Shown in pieces: positions 9,162 to 16,918 of a stretch of 64,000 nt of DNA; the first letter of the stretch is position 1; every line of letters begins with the position of its first letter. The translations under genes were made by a program, and so were the position numbers. Source of the stretch: Citrobacter freundii. Its GTDB lineage: Bacteria > Pseudomonadota > Gammaproteobacteria > Enterobacterales > Enterobacteriaceae. The notes below the pieces were generated by a model, which did not search any database, was not told the origin of the DNA, and saw only the letters and a list, made by a program, of their open reading frames with translations. The DNA is taken from positions 62,001 through 126,000 of the forward strand of contig NZ_JAALBX010000007.1 in the NCBI RefSeq assembly GCF_011077955.1, written 5' to 3'.

Positions 9162-9875
9162 ATGCGCGTTTTTGAAAATAAATCCGTACTGGTACTCGGC
9201 GGAAGCCGTGGAATAGGGGCCGCCATTGTGCATCGTTTTGCCGCAAATGGGGCAAAGGTTACATTCACTTATGCCGGGTCGCCGGCCGCCGCCCACGCGC
9301 TGGCTGACGAAACGCAGTCGGTCGCGATTTATGCCGACAGCACAGACAGAGAGGCGGTAATTAGCACTGTACGGGACAATGGCCCCGTGGATGTACTGGT
9401 TGTTAACGCAGGTATTGGCGTCTTTGGCGACGCGGTGGATATCGATCCCGATGAGATTGATCGTCTGTTCAAAATCAACATTCACGCGCCTTACCATGCG
9501 TCTGTTGAAGCGGCGCGTAAGATGCCTGAAGGCGGGCGGATAATCATCATCGGTTCGGTGAATGGCGATCGTATGCCGGTTCCGGGTATGGCGGCGTATG
9601 CCGCGAGTAAATCAGCATTACAGGGAATGGCGCGTGGGCTTGCACGCGATTTTGGTCCGCGTGGGATAACCATCAATGTCGTGCAGCCAGGCCCGATTGA
9701 TACGGATGCCAACCCGGCAAACGGCCCAATGAAAGATATGTTGCACAGCTTTATGGCTATTAAACGACACGGCCGTCCTGAAGAGGTAGCGTCAATGGTT
9801 GCCTGGTTAGCCGGGCCAGAGGCAGGATTTGTAACTGGTGCCATGCATACCATCGATGGTGCGTTTGGCGCGTAA
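9162..9875 (+). CDS. bdcA: BdcA-like short-chain dehydrogenase (c-di-GMP-binding biofilm dispersal protein)
   Basis: The protein is 237 residues, the same length as E. coli BdcA, and the second half (IDRLFKINIHAPYHASVEAA, GITINVVQPGPIDTDANPAN, FVTGAMHTIDGAFGA) is nearly identical to it. It has the classical SDR fold: GGSRGIG nucleotide loop near residue 13, NAG at about 88, catalytic Ser in IGSVNG and Tyr/Lys in YAASK. E. coli BdcA promotes biofilm dispersal by binding c-di-GMP, and an NADPH-dependent aldehyde reductase activity is also known. The start is the ATG with AAGGAGA eight bases upstream. Its left neighbour is divergent bdcR; dif lies 470 bp downstream. With two cyclases 7-9 kb away, c-di-GMP proteins recur in this stretch. 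Confidence 0.93.
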   Translation: MRVFENKSVLVLGGSRGIGAAIVHRFAANGAKVTFTYAGSPAAAHALADETQSVAIYADSTDREAVISTVRDNGPVDVLVVNAGIGVFGDAVDIDPDEIDRLFKINIHAPYHASVEAARKMPEGGRIIIIGSVNGDRMPVPGMAAYAASKSALQGMARGLARDFGPRGITINVVQPGPIDTDANPANGPMKDMLHSFMAIKRHGRPEEVASMVAWLAGPEAGFVTGAMHTIDGAFGA

Positions 9876-9889
9876 GATTTTTTAAAAGC

Positions 9890-9922
9890 CTGTGTGGCGG
9901 TGGTTGCCGTCACACAGTTTTA
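9890..9922 (+). terminator. bdcA intrinsic terminator
   Basis: Stem CTGTGTGGCGG and CCGTCACACAG (one G-T pair) around a 6-base loop, followed by TTTT, 15 bp after the bdcA stop. Confidence 0.8.
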
Positions 9923-10343
9923 ATGACGATTAAACCCAATGCAGTGAAGCACTAATAAAAGCTGCATGCAAAAGGCTAACGTCAGGGTTTTATGGATACG
10001 CATCACCATAACTTCACCGACAGATTTCGCTGTCGAATACCGTGTGATTTTTTGCATGCGAAAATCTGAACGGAGCGGGATAAACGGTGGACATTAACCA
10101 ACGACAACATTTGATAGGCGACGATAATCGAGGAAACCTGAATGACACGAACCGTTGAAAAAATTGAGCTCAATCCAAAGTGAGTACGCCGCGAACGAGA
10201 TGCCTGGTAAACCAACGTGGTTGGCAGACCAACTATCAGATGGCAAGCATGATGATATCAGCACACGAGAAAGCGCTTTTAAAGGCTATGAACAACCAGG
10301 AAACGATGCCCACAAAACCCCGGATTTCTCCTGATCTTACATT
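9923..10343. other. Gene-free stretch left of dif
   Basis: About 420 bp without a convincing gene. A 70-codon minus-strand frame (10003-10215) has no recognisable domain and no good ribosome site. A few plus-strand phrases look like decayed coding sequence, but I cannot name a parent gene. The 167 bp between dif and the nuclease gene (10372-10538) is likewise empty apart from a probable promoter for that gene. Confidence 0.5.
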
Positions 10344-10371
10344 GGTTCGCATAATGTATATTATGTTAAAT
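10344..10371 (+). other. dif: dif, XerC/XerD chromosome dimer resolution site
   Basis: The 28-bp site has XerC arm GGTTCGCATAA (10344-10354), central hexamer TGTATA (10355-10360) and XerD arm TTATGTTAAAT (10361-10371). It differs from the E. coli dif site at one base (T for G at position 4 of the XerC arm). dif is the single place where XerCD, switched on by FtsK at the septum, resolves chromosome dimers. The flanking opposed Ter sites and the orientation of FtsK octamers agree that this is the genuine chromosomal site and not a plasmid or phage copy. Confidence 0.96.
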
Positions 10372-10538
10372 TGAGTCTGGGAGTTGTTCCCGGCATTGAA
10401 CCACCTTACTCACGATGTGTACTCATCAATAGCCTTCCGCCAGGCAGCTGGCGTAAAAAGAGTCTCCCTTCAGTATCTTCATGATATTAACCCATTTCTT
10501 GCGCTTATCATTGTATCGCTTTTTGCGTCTGAACTAAT

Positions 10539-11447
10539 ATGTCTGCCTCCTCCCCCTTTTCCCACAAAGTGAACGGAACGATGCTTCACGCAGTACTGAA
10601 CGGTAAGCGCTATGGCACAGGCGTTGACCACAACCGTAAGATCAACCCCGAGGAAGCTCGTGGTGCTGAAGATGTGCTCACCTCGGTATTTTTCTCCCGG
10701 CTGGCTTATTTACCCGAAAATCTCGTCAGGGATTTTTTCACGTTGTTGATGCCGGAGAAACTTTTCTCCGAAGGCATTAAAGAAATTGAGTTTTGGCCGT
10801 CCTGGCAACTTGAAGGTTCCAGGATAGAACCGGACGTCGTTATTCTCTGCGGCGAAAGTTTAGTTATTGTCGAAGCCAAGCGTTATGACAATGTCGCTTT
10901 ACAAAATGAGGAACAACTGGCGCGTGAGCTTGCCGCTTCTGCATCCTGCGATTTGCCGTTTTCTGAAATCATCTTACTTTGCGTTGGCGGCCTGGTTAAT
11001 TACACGCCGTTAGCCACTGGTATGCTGAAACAACGCATAACCGACTGCCTTGGCCGCTACCCGCAAAGGGACAGTAAAACGACCGATGATTTTCGTTTTT
11101 ATTGTGAGAGCTGGAAGTCGATTTATCAAAAGCTACAAAAAGCGCTCACAGATGAAAACGGTAATGTGAGCGTTGAACGGGCGCGCTTGCTTAGTGATAT
11201 CCAACAAACACTGGTTTGGCATAATATTCAGGTTGTTGATTTTATTAGCTTGTCATCCTTGACCGCCCCAGGGATCCGGCATCATACCCTACCCGCTTTC
11301 TGTAAAGACTGTGACCTCGACGCGCGGGTCATTGACTCCACGCCGTCCGAGAAAGACAACGTCTGTTTTTTAGAAGGGTTATTAATCCCACATTCATCCC
11401 GCCTACCGCTCAGGCAGGCCATTACGAATTTATTCATGGAGAACTAA
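10539..11447 (+). CDS. PD-(D/E)XK nuclease-like protein, first gene of an unknown two-gene unit
   Basis: A protein of 302 residues (or 288 from an alternative ATG at 10581). I do not recognise the family by name. The segment around residues 95-115, EPDVVILCGESLVIVEAKR, is a textbook PD-(D/E)XK core: Asp after Pro on one strand, a 12-residue hairpin, then Glu-x-Lys, with an upstream acidic helix (PEEARGAEDVLTSVFF) supplying the first acidic residue. Such cores occur in restriction enzymes, repair nucleases and anti-phage effectors. The C-terminal 150 residues match nothing I know. Only 1 bp separates it from the next gene, so the two are translationally linked. No methyltransferase lies beside it, so it is not an ordinary restriction-modification system. 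The region is AT-richer than the flanks and adjoins dif, which suggests acquisition. Confidence 0.65.
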   Translation: MSASSPFSHKVNGTMLHAVLNGKRYGTGVDHNRKINPEEARGAEDVLTSVFFSRLAYLPENLVRDFFTLLMPEKLFSEGIKEIEFWPSWQLEGSRIEPDVVILCGESLVIVEAKRYDNVALQNEEQLARELAASASCDLPFSEIILLCVGGLVNYTPLATGMLKQRITDCLGRYPQRDSKTTDDFRFYCESWKSIYQKLQKALTDENGNVSVERARLLSDIQQTLVWHNIQVVDFISLSSLTAPGIRHHTLPAFCKDCDLDARVIDSTPSEKDNVCFLEGLLIPHSSRLPLRQAITNLFMEN

Positions 11448-11448
11448 A

Positions 11449-12057
11449 ATGGAAAATGATTTACAGGATGCATTGCTGGATGTGCGTCGCGCTTATCGCT
11501 TAATTGAAGATTTTCAGCGACGCCTGATTTCTGCGCTGGAATTTATGCGCGCTGAACTTAACGTTGATAACTATTACCAGTATGCGCCAAATTCCGTACC
11601 ACGCTCTGTGACAGGTGCGCTGGGAGAAAACGGCGGCCGCCGCTATCTGCCTTTCAACGATCTGTCCGTATTTTGGCTTAAACATTCAGGTCAGGAAGAT
11701 CCCTATAATAATCCGCAACATGGTGACTTTATGATAGATGTCTGGCTTCGCAATGACAGCGGCAACGGACAGCGTGGCGGAGAATATGCATTACCTGAAG
11801 CGTCGCGTTCATTGCTTATCATCCATGTTATTGGTTGCAAAACGCACAATGCCGGTAAGCAGAATTGGTATGACGTGTGGAGCAACCATGCTTACCCCAC
11901 ATCCGATGAAGTCGAACCCATCGAAAAGTACGAAGGTTTTAATATTTATCGGCAAGAGATAGATATGGTTAACCTGAGCGACAAAGACACATTCTCAGCC
12001 TGCATTAATGCTTTCCGTCAACGCGTTAGTGACAAAATGGGCATCAGTTTCTTGTAA
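11449..12057 (+). CDS. Unknown protein coupled to the PD-(D/E)XK nuclease
   Basis: A protein of 202 residues that I do not recognise. The first 45 residues are a charged amphipathic helix (DALLDVRRAYRLIEDFQRR), possibly coiled coil. The middle is rich in aromatic and acidic residues (FNDLSVFWLKHSGQEDPYNN, DFMIDVWLRND), then a hydrophobic strand SLLIIHVIGCK, and the end is polar. There is no signal peptide or membrane segment, so it is presumably cytoplasmic. Its ATG follows the nuclease stop by 1 bp, so the two products should be made in fixed ratio. It could be a specificity factor, sensor or inhibitor of the nuclease; nothing in the sequence decides. Confidence 0.6.
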   Translation: MENDLQDALLDVRRAYRLIEDFQRRLISALEFMRAELNVDNYYQYAPNSVPRSVTGALGENGGRRYLPFNDLSVFWLKHSGQEDPYNNPQHGDFMIDVWLRNDSGNGQRGGEYALPEASRSLLIIHVIGCKTHNAGKQNWYDVWSNHAYPTSDEVEPIEKYEGFNIYRQEIDMVNLSDKDTFSACINAFRQRVSDKMGISFL

Positions 12058-12139
12058 GTTGAGAAAAATCATTATTCATTAAGGTAGCTATTTTCTTTTG
12101 TTTTAACAGTTGTATAAAGAATGCCGCTTCCTGCAAATA

Positions 12140-12688
12140 ATGAATAACGAGATGATAAAACAATTTATGCGTGGTGTGGCCCTGACGGTCTTATGTCAGA
12201 TGTTAACAATGACCCAGTCCGGGGCCGCTACGCTTCAAGAATCCGTTGATGAAATAAACAGCGCCCTCCCCGCTTTGCATCCCATCACCTGGAGCGCCCC
12301 CGCAGAAAAAGTTAAGGTGGTGGTGTTTATCGATAACCAATGTATTTACTGCTCATACGTGGTGAAGAACGTGAAGAAATATAACGACGCCGGGATAACG
12401 ATGTCGTTTTTGACCGTCGCGCCTGATGCTATAAAGGATGAAGTCATTGGTGATATGGCGCGCGTATGGTGCTCGAACGATCCCAAAAACAGTCTGAGTA
12501 AGGCGATGGCGGGTTTTCTGCCGGATAATGACAGCACGCCTGAGTGCGTGAAGCTAGTACAGGATCAAAATACCCTGGCGGTTCGAATGGGTGTAGAAGC
12601 TATGCCAACTATGGTAGTCATGAGTTCCCCACCCGCGGTTGTGTTGGGCAGTGTTAAACCGGAAATTATTCTGAAGTCAGTACGGTAA
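12140..12688 (+). CDS. Periplasmic DsbC/DsbG-like thiol-disulfide protein lacking the dimerisation domain
   Basis: A thioredoxin-fold protein of about 182 residues with a signal peptide (MIKQFMRGVALTVLCQMLTMTQSGAAT). The active site is CIYC, inside VVVFIDNQCIYCSYVVKNV, which resembles the CxYC region of DsbC/DsbG. A cis-Pro loop EAMPTMVV lies near the end, and a second Cys pair (VWC...PEC) is present. The cystatin-like dimerisation domain of DsbC is largely absent, so it may act as a monomeric oxidoreductase. Start: the frame opens at a TTG (12110), and ATGs at 12140 and 12152 are more likely. It is expressed after the nuclease pair on the same strand (82-bp gap), but a functional tie is unproven. 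Confidence 0.72.
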   Translation: MNNEMIKQFMRGVALTVLCQMLTMTQSGAATLQESVDEINSALPALHPITWSAPAEKVKVVVFIDNQCIYCSYVVKNVKKYNDAGITMSFLTVAPDAIKDEVIGDMARVWCSNDPKNSLSKAMAGFLPDNDSTPECVKLVQDQNTLAVRMGVEAMPTMVVMSSPPAVVLGSVKPEIILKSVR

Positions 12689-12716
12689 TTACACCAAAAA
12701 CTCTGTTGCCTTTATA

Positions 12717-12736
12717 AGCCAGGCCCCGGCCTGGCT
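12717..12736. terminator. Bidirectional hairpin between convergent genes
   Basis: AGCCAGGCC and GGCCTGGCT form a strong stem between the DsbC-like gene and the convergent LysR gene. T-tracts are weak on both sides, so termination is probable but not certain. Confidence 0.55.
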
Positions 12737-12755
12737 ATTACTCTGGCGCGTTGTT

Positions 12756-13631
12756 TTAAATCATGCTTATCAGTCTTTTCAGTACTTCTGAACAGCGATT
12801 TTTACGCCATACGAGTTCCCATTCTTGCTCAAGATTTAAATCCTTTAACGGCAAAAAGGCCACATTCGGCGGGGCAAGATACCGTGTCCCTTCTGCAACA
12901 ATGGTACACCCCATGCCAGCGGAAACTAACGTTAGCATCGAGACGGCATCAACACCCTGCATCACAGAACGTGGGGTAAACCCTGCATCAAAAAAACAAT
13001 GAATTAACCGGTCATGCCATGCCGGCGCAGCCGTTCTGGGGATCCATATAAAATCCAGATCCTGCAAGTCGCGCAAATATTCCGGCTTTTTATTATCAGG
13101 CCACGTCCACTCAGAGGGATAAGCAAACAGCATTCTTTCTTTAAATACCGGTACGCCATCGAATAACGGATCATTCTGTGGTCTGAACAGTAAAAATCCT
13201 GCGTCCAGTTGCCCTTGCGCAATCATGGCGAGCTGCACTTCCGAAATAAGATGATGAAGGGTAATTCCTACGTGAGGCGCCTCTTTTTTAAATCTTTTTA
13301 ACAGTTCGGTGATGGATGGCGCGGCATTCTGTATAACGGGTAACGCAAGTGATAGATTTCCGCACTCTCCTCGTGAGGCTCTCACAGCCCGTTGCCGTGC
13401 CGTAATGGCATCATCAAGTAGCTTTTCCGCATCAATCAAAAATTGGGCGCCCGCATCAGTAGGCTTTACGCCTCGTCCCGTGCGTTCTAACAGAATTACC
13501 CCCACGTCCTCTTCGAGTTTTTGAATCTGACGTGTTAGTGCGGGTTGCGCAATGTGTAACTCCTGCGCGGCCTGACTGATGCTGCCGAGTTTAGCCACAG
13601 CAGTGAAGTAACGTATCTGACGCAATTCCAT
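12756..13631 (-). CDS. LysR-family regulator divergent from an amidohydrolase/transporter unit
   Basis: A LysR-type activator/repressor of 291 residues. The winged helix-turn-helix covers residues 1-60 (GSISQAAQELHIAQPALTRQIQKLEEDVG), followed by the effector-binding domain. The divergent arrangement with a 235-bp gap to the M20 hydrolase gene is the usual LysR layout, so it probably controls that gene and the MFS transporter after it. The ligand is unknown; an acylated amino acid or the hydrolysis product would fit. Confidence 0.85.
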   Translation of the reverse strand: MELRQIRYFTAVAKLGSISQAAQELHIAQPALTRQIQKLEEDVGVILLERTGRGVKPTDAGAQFLIDAEKLLDDAITARQRAVRASRGECGNLSLALPVIQNAAPSITELLKRFKKEAPHVGITLHHLISEVQLAMIAQGQLDAGFLLFRPQNDPLFDGVPVFKERMLFAYPSEWTWPDNKKPEYLRDLQDLDFIWIPRTAAPAWHDRLIHCFFDAGFTPRSVMQGVDAVSMLTLVSAGMGCTIVAEGTRYLAPPNVAFLPLKDLNLEQEWELVWRKNRCSEVLKRLISMI

Positions 13632-13866
13632 GGCTATACCTCAATGGCATGAGTGAGATGTTTAAAAGGTATTTTACGGCATACCTTCGTATATCTATCA
13701 TCCCAGTAAAGTGGGTTCAAGCGTGGTTTGTTATTCGTCCCTAAATAACATGCACTGGCCCACTTCGATTAATTTTTATGTGAAATGACTCAATTAATAT
13801 TAATTAAATGCTTTACCTGAAAGTCAATATCAGCATCTAAACCCAAACCACCATGAGAAAGATCTT

Positions 13867-15066
13867 ATGCAGGATAAAATTAAATTTCCGTTGAACGTGA
13901 AGCGTCTCACAGAATTTAGACGTGACCTCCACAAGCATCCTGAACTTAAATTCAATGAATATCGGACGTCAGAAAAAATTGCAGAATTTCTTACTGCTTT
14001 AGATATTCCTTTTAAACGCGGTCTGGCGACGACAGGTATCGTTGCCAGTATTTATGGACACGGTCGCTGTGCTGAGGATCCTGGGCCAACGCTTGGTATC
14101 AGGGCAGACATTGATGCCCTTCCCATGGAAGAAGCCAATAACCTCGATTATGCCAGTCAGCATAAAGGATGTATGCATGCGTGCGGGCACGATGGTCACA
14201 CCGCAATGCTGCTTGGGGCAGCGGAACTGCTGTCAGCGGACAGGAGTTTTGATGGTACGGTACATCTTATTTTCCAGCCAGGTGAAGAAGGCGGCGCCGG
14301 GGCGCGCGTCATGATGAATGAAGGCCTTTTCAAGCTATTTCCCTGCCAGGCCGTTTTTGCGTTACATAACTGGCCCGCGCTTCCTCAAGGACATATGGGG
14401 ACAAAAGTCGGTCCCATCATGGCGTCAGGTATTACCTTCGAAATCATCATCACGGGAAAAGGCGGCCACGCGGCGCTTCCGCATTCCACCATCGATCCTG
14501 TTCCGATAGCGTGCGCTATCGTGACACAGTTACAAAGCTTAGTGTCACGCCGTATGGATCCCCTGGATGCGGCCGTACTCACTATCGGGAAAATCGAAGC
14601 GGGAACGTCGCCGAATATTATTCCGACGCACGCAAGGATTTTTGGCACATGCCGCACGCTGACGGATGAGTCCCAGTCATTGATTTTAGAAGGGGTTCAA
14701 CGACTTTCTCACCATATGGCTGAAGCGCATTGTGCTCAGGCGGAAGTTATTATAAAGCCTGGCGGTTACCCCAATACCTCAAATCATTCAAAAGAAGCCA
14801 GGTTTATGGCAAGCATCATGCGCGAGATGGTGGGTGATCAACACGCGAATCCTGATGTCCGCCCTGCCATGACGGCTGAGGATTTTGGCTTCATGCTTCA
14901 GGAAGTCCCTGGGGCGTACGGCTGGATTGGCAACGGAAACGATGCCGATTCAGGCGGTGATCTGCACAGCACAACCTACGATTTCAATGATAACAATCTG
15001 GAGACAGGCGCCTGTTTTTGGGAAAAACTCGCCCGACAATGGTTTCTTACTGAGGCGCAACGCTAA
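13867..15066 (+). CDS. M20-family amidohydrolase (hippurate hydrolase/aminoacylase type)
   Basis: Cytoplasmic dinuclear-metal amidohydrolase of 399 residues, in the HipO / N-acyl-amino-acid hydrolase branch. Metal ligands and catalytic residues are in place: RADIDALP, CMHACGHDGHTAM, the Glu pair in QPGEEGGAGA, LHNWP and the late LHSTTYDFND. The dimerisation/lid domain lies in the middle (TGKGGHAALPH). These enzymes remove an acyl or carbamoyl group from an amino acid. The exact substrate is not readable. With the downstream ACS-type MFS carrier and divergent LysR protein it forms an uptake-and-hydrolysis unit. Confidence 0.88.
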   Translation: MQDKIKFPLNVKRLTEFRRDLHKHPELKFNEYRTSEKIAEFLTALDIPFKRGLATTGIVASIYGHGRCAEDPGPTLGIRADIDALPMEEANNLDYASQHKGCMHACGHDGHTAMLLGAAELLSADRSFDGTVHLIFQPGEEGGAGARVMMNEGLFKLFPCQAVFALHNWPALPQGHMGTKVGPIMASGITFEIIITGKGGHAALPHSTIDPVPIACAIVTQLQSLVSRRMDPLDAAVLTIGKIEAGTSPNIIPTHARIFGTCRTLTDESQSLILEGVQRLSHHMAEAHCAQAEVIIKPGGYPNTSNHSKEARFMASIMREMVGDQHANPDVRPAMTAEDFGFMLQEVPGAYGWIGNGNDADSGGDLHSTTYDFNDNNLETGACFWEKLARQWFLTEAQR

Positions 15067-15168
15067 TTAATTGCCATCACAACTGATGAACAGGGTAATA
15101 TAAACCCACCTTCTGCTCATCCCTACAACACTATTTTTCTACCGCCCTGACCAGGCGATAAGGAATAT

Positions 15169-16479
15169 ATGATGAACAATGATAATAATATATCCCAAAC
15201 GGTGGCGATTTCCGCGACCGCCGAAAAGCCAACCAGACAGCGTTTTTTTGTGCTAGCCATCCTTTTTGTGAGTCTCTCTGTTATCTACCTGGACCGGGTA
15301 AATATTTCAATTATAGCGGCCAATACAGAATTTTTACATGAAATGGATCTGGCAGGTAAACCCGTTTACATTGGGTTATTAATGAGTTTGTTTTTGATAA
15401 CTTATGGAATTTCGAATGTCTTTCTCAGCCCGATAGGCGATTGGGTCGGCCCGCGAAAGGCCATGATTATAGCCTATTTGATTATAAGCGTATCACTCAT
15501 TCTTGGGGGCCTGTCTTCCGTATTTGGGTTTTTGTTGGCCACGCGTATTTTGTTGGGCATTGGAGAAGGATTGTACTATCCCATGCAAAATACTTTTATC
15601 AAGAACTGGTTCCCGGCCAGAGAAAGAGGCCGCGCGAATACAGCCTGGATACTTGGGCAGTCTCTGTCACCTGCCATCGCCATGCCGGTATTTACATGGA
15701 TAATCGCTGAGTACTCCTGGCGACATACCTTTTATTTCTCCTTCGTATTAAGCTTGCTCCCGCTGATGTTGATTTATTTCTTTACCGCGAATACACCACG
15801 TGAGAATAAATATATCAACTCCCATGAACTTGAAATCATTGAGGAAAAACAGGAGGTCAGTGAAATAATAAGCAGTATCAATGAAAAACCCTCTTTCTTT
15901 TCCCGCTCCAAAATCTATCTTTGCAATGTCAATTTTTGGATGCTATTAATCATCTTCTCCTCCAACTCAATGCTTTCCTGGGGCATAGTGACCTGGCTGC
16001 CAACCTATCTCAATACAGAGCGCGGATTTTCATGGACTAACGTCGGGTGGATGTCGTCATTACCCTTTATTTTTGGGCTGTTATTCAAGATAATCGCCGG
16101 GATTGCTGTTGATCGTACCGGAAAGAAAGGGTTGATAATGCTTATCTCCGCCCTGCTATGCGCATCCGCCATTTTAACCGGGGTAAATATCAGCAATAAC
16201 TACATTGCGGCAATTTTTATCTCGTTTGGCATTGGGGCCTCATCAATGCAGCTTCCTTGCGTCTTTACGCTGCTGCAAGGAATGGTTCCTTCTGCGGCTA
16301 TATCGTCAGCCGCCGGGGCATTAAATGGCATGGCCGTTGGTTTTGGGGCATTATCCCCGGTATTAATTGGAATGATATTAAGCCTGACCCATAACTTTTA
16401 TGCGGTGATGTATTTGTTGATTGGCATTGTTATGGTCGGTGGTCTGTTTTCATTAGTTTTTGGCCTGAAACGCCTCTAA
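15169..16479 (+). CDS. MFS transporter, anion:cation symporter (ACS) type
   Basis: Inner-membrane carrier of 436 residues with 12 predicted helices. The ACS signatures are present: YLDRVNISIIAAN in helix 1, SPIGDWVGPRKAM in loop 2-3, and RILLGIGEGLYYPMQNTFIKNWFP in helix 4-5. Members import organic anions such as sugar acids, phthalate or acylated amino acids. It starts 102 bp after the amidohydrolase, has an AAGGAA ribosome site, and ends in a strong terminator, so it is most likely the importer for the amidohydrolase substrate. It is visibly AT-richer than genes further right. Confidence 0.88.
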   Translation: MMNNDNNISQTVAISATAEKPTRQRFFVLAILFVSLSVIYLDRVNISIIAANTEFLHEMDLAGKPVYIGLLMSLFLITYGISNVFLSPIGDWVGPRKAMIIAYLIISVSLILGGLSSVFGFLLATRILLGIGEGLYYPMQNTFIKNWFPARERGRANTAWILGQSLSPAIAMPVFTWIIAEYSWRHTFYFSFVLSLLPLMLIYFFTANTPRENKYINSHELEIIEEKQEVSEIISSINEKPSFFSRSKIYLCNVNFWMLLIIFSSNSMLSWGIVTWLPTYLNTERGFSWTNVGWMSSLPFIFGLLFKIIAGIAVDRTGKKGLIMLISALLCASAILTGVNISNNYIAAIFISFGIGASSMQLPCVFTLLQGMVPSAAISSAAGALNGMAVGFGALSPVLIGMILSLTHNFYAVMYLLIGIVMVGGLFSLVFGLKRL

Positions 16480-16521
16480 TCTAACCGCGAAATCACTACG
16501 GTAATAAATTAACTTTTTAAC

Positions 16522-16550
16522 AAAAGGTGGCATCATTTTGCCGCCTTTTT
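16522..16550 (+). terminator. Terminator of the amidohydrolase/MFS unit
   Basis: AAAGGTGGC and GCCGCCTTT form a stem (one T-G pair) around ATCATTTT, ending in TTTTT, 42 bp after the MFS stop. Confidence 0.85.
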
Positions 16551-16918
16551 GATTTATCACTAACCGTGTTACGTCCTCCGCTGCCGTTTATTTACTAAAA
16601 ATAGCCCCAAAAAATCCTGTTTAAATACCAGTATAGTGTTGAAGGTAATTCATATCAGCTGTGAGTTTCATTAAACGGCATTTGCTGCTATTAAAAAACG
16701 CCTAATTTACGGCGACTTATAGATCTGAAAGATATTCTTTTTAGTGTAGATACATTATCTCGCTTGCCGCTTATTTCCCGACTCCAGACAATGAATTCGT
16801 AACAAAATAAAATCCAAACATTAACAAAATTAACCACAATAATTTCGGGATTTATTGTTGGTTTGGATAACTCCTCTTAATGCGGGAATAATTTCCCCGG
16901 AAGCGCTCAGGTGTCTTA
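16551..16918. other. AT-rich gap upstream of the GMC oxidase pair
   Basis: About 370 bp without a gene. It is strongly AT-rich and must hold the promoter of the oxidase pair, but I see no convincing -35/-10 or operator. It marks the switch from AT-rich sequence on the left to GC-richer sequence on the right. Confidence 0.45.

Noticed and set aside
10003-10215. 70-codon minus-strand frame left of dif
   Set aside because: No ribosome site, no recognisable domain, overlaps nothing conserved; listed only as part of a gene-free stretch.
10539-12057. Type II restriction-modification system
   Set aside because: No DNA methyltransferase adjacent; the methyltransferase fragment at 8.1-8.4 kb is of the small-molecule type, truncated and on the other side of bdcRA and dif.
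10372-16918. Prophage or integrative element at dif
   Set aside because: No integrase, excisionase, phage structural or conjugation genes, and no second dif core was seen; only the acquired look of the genes remains.
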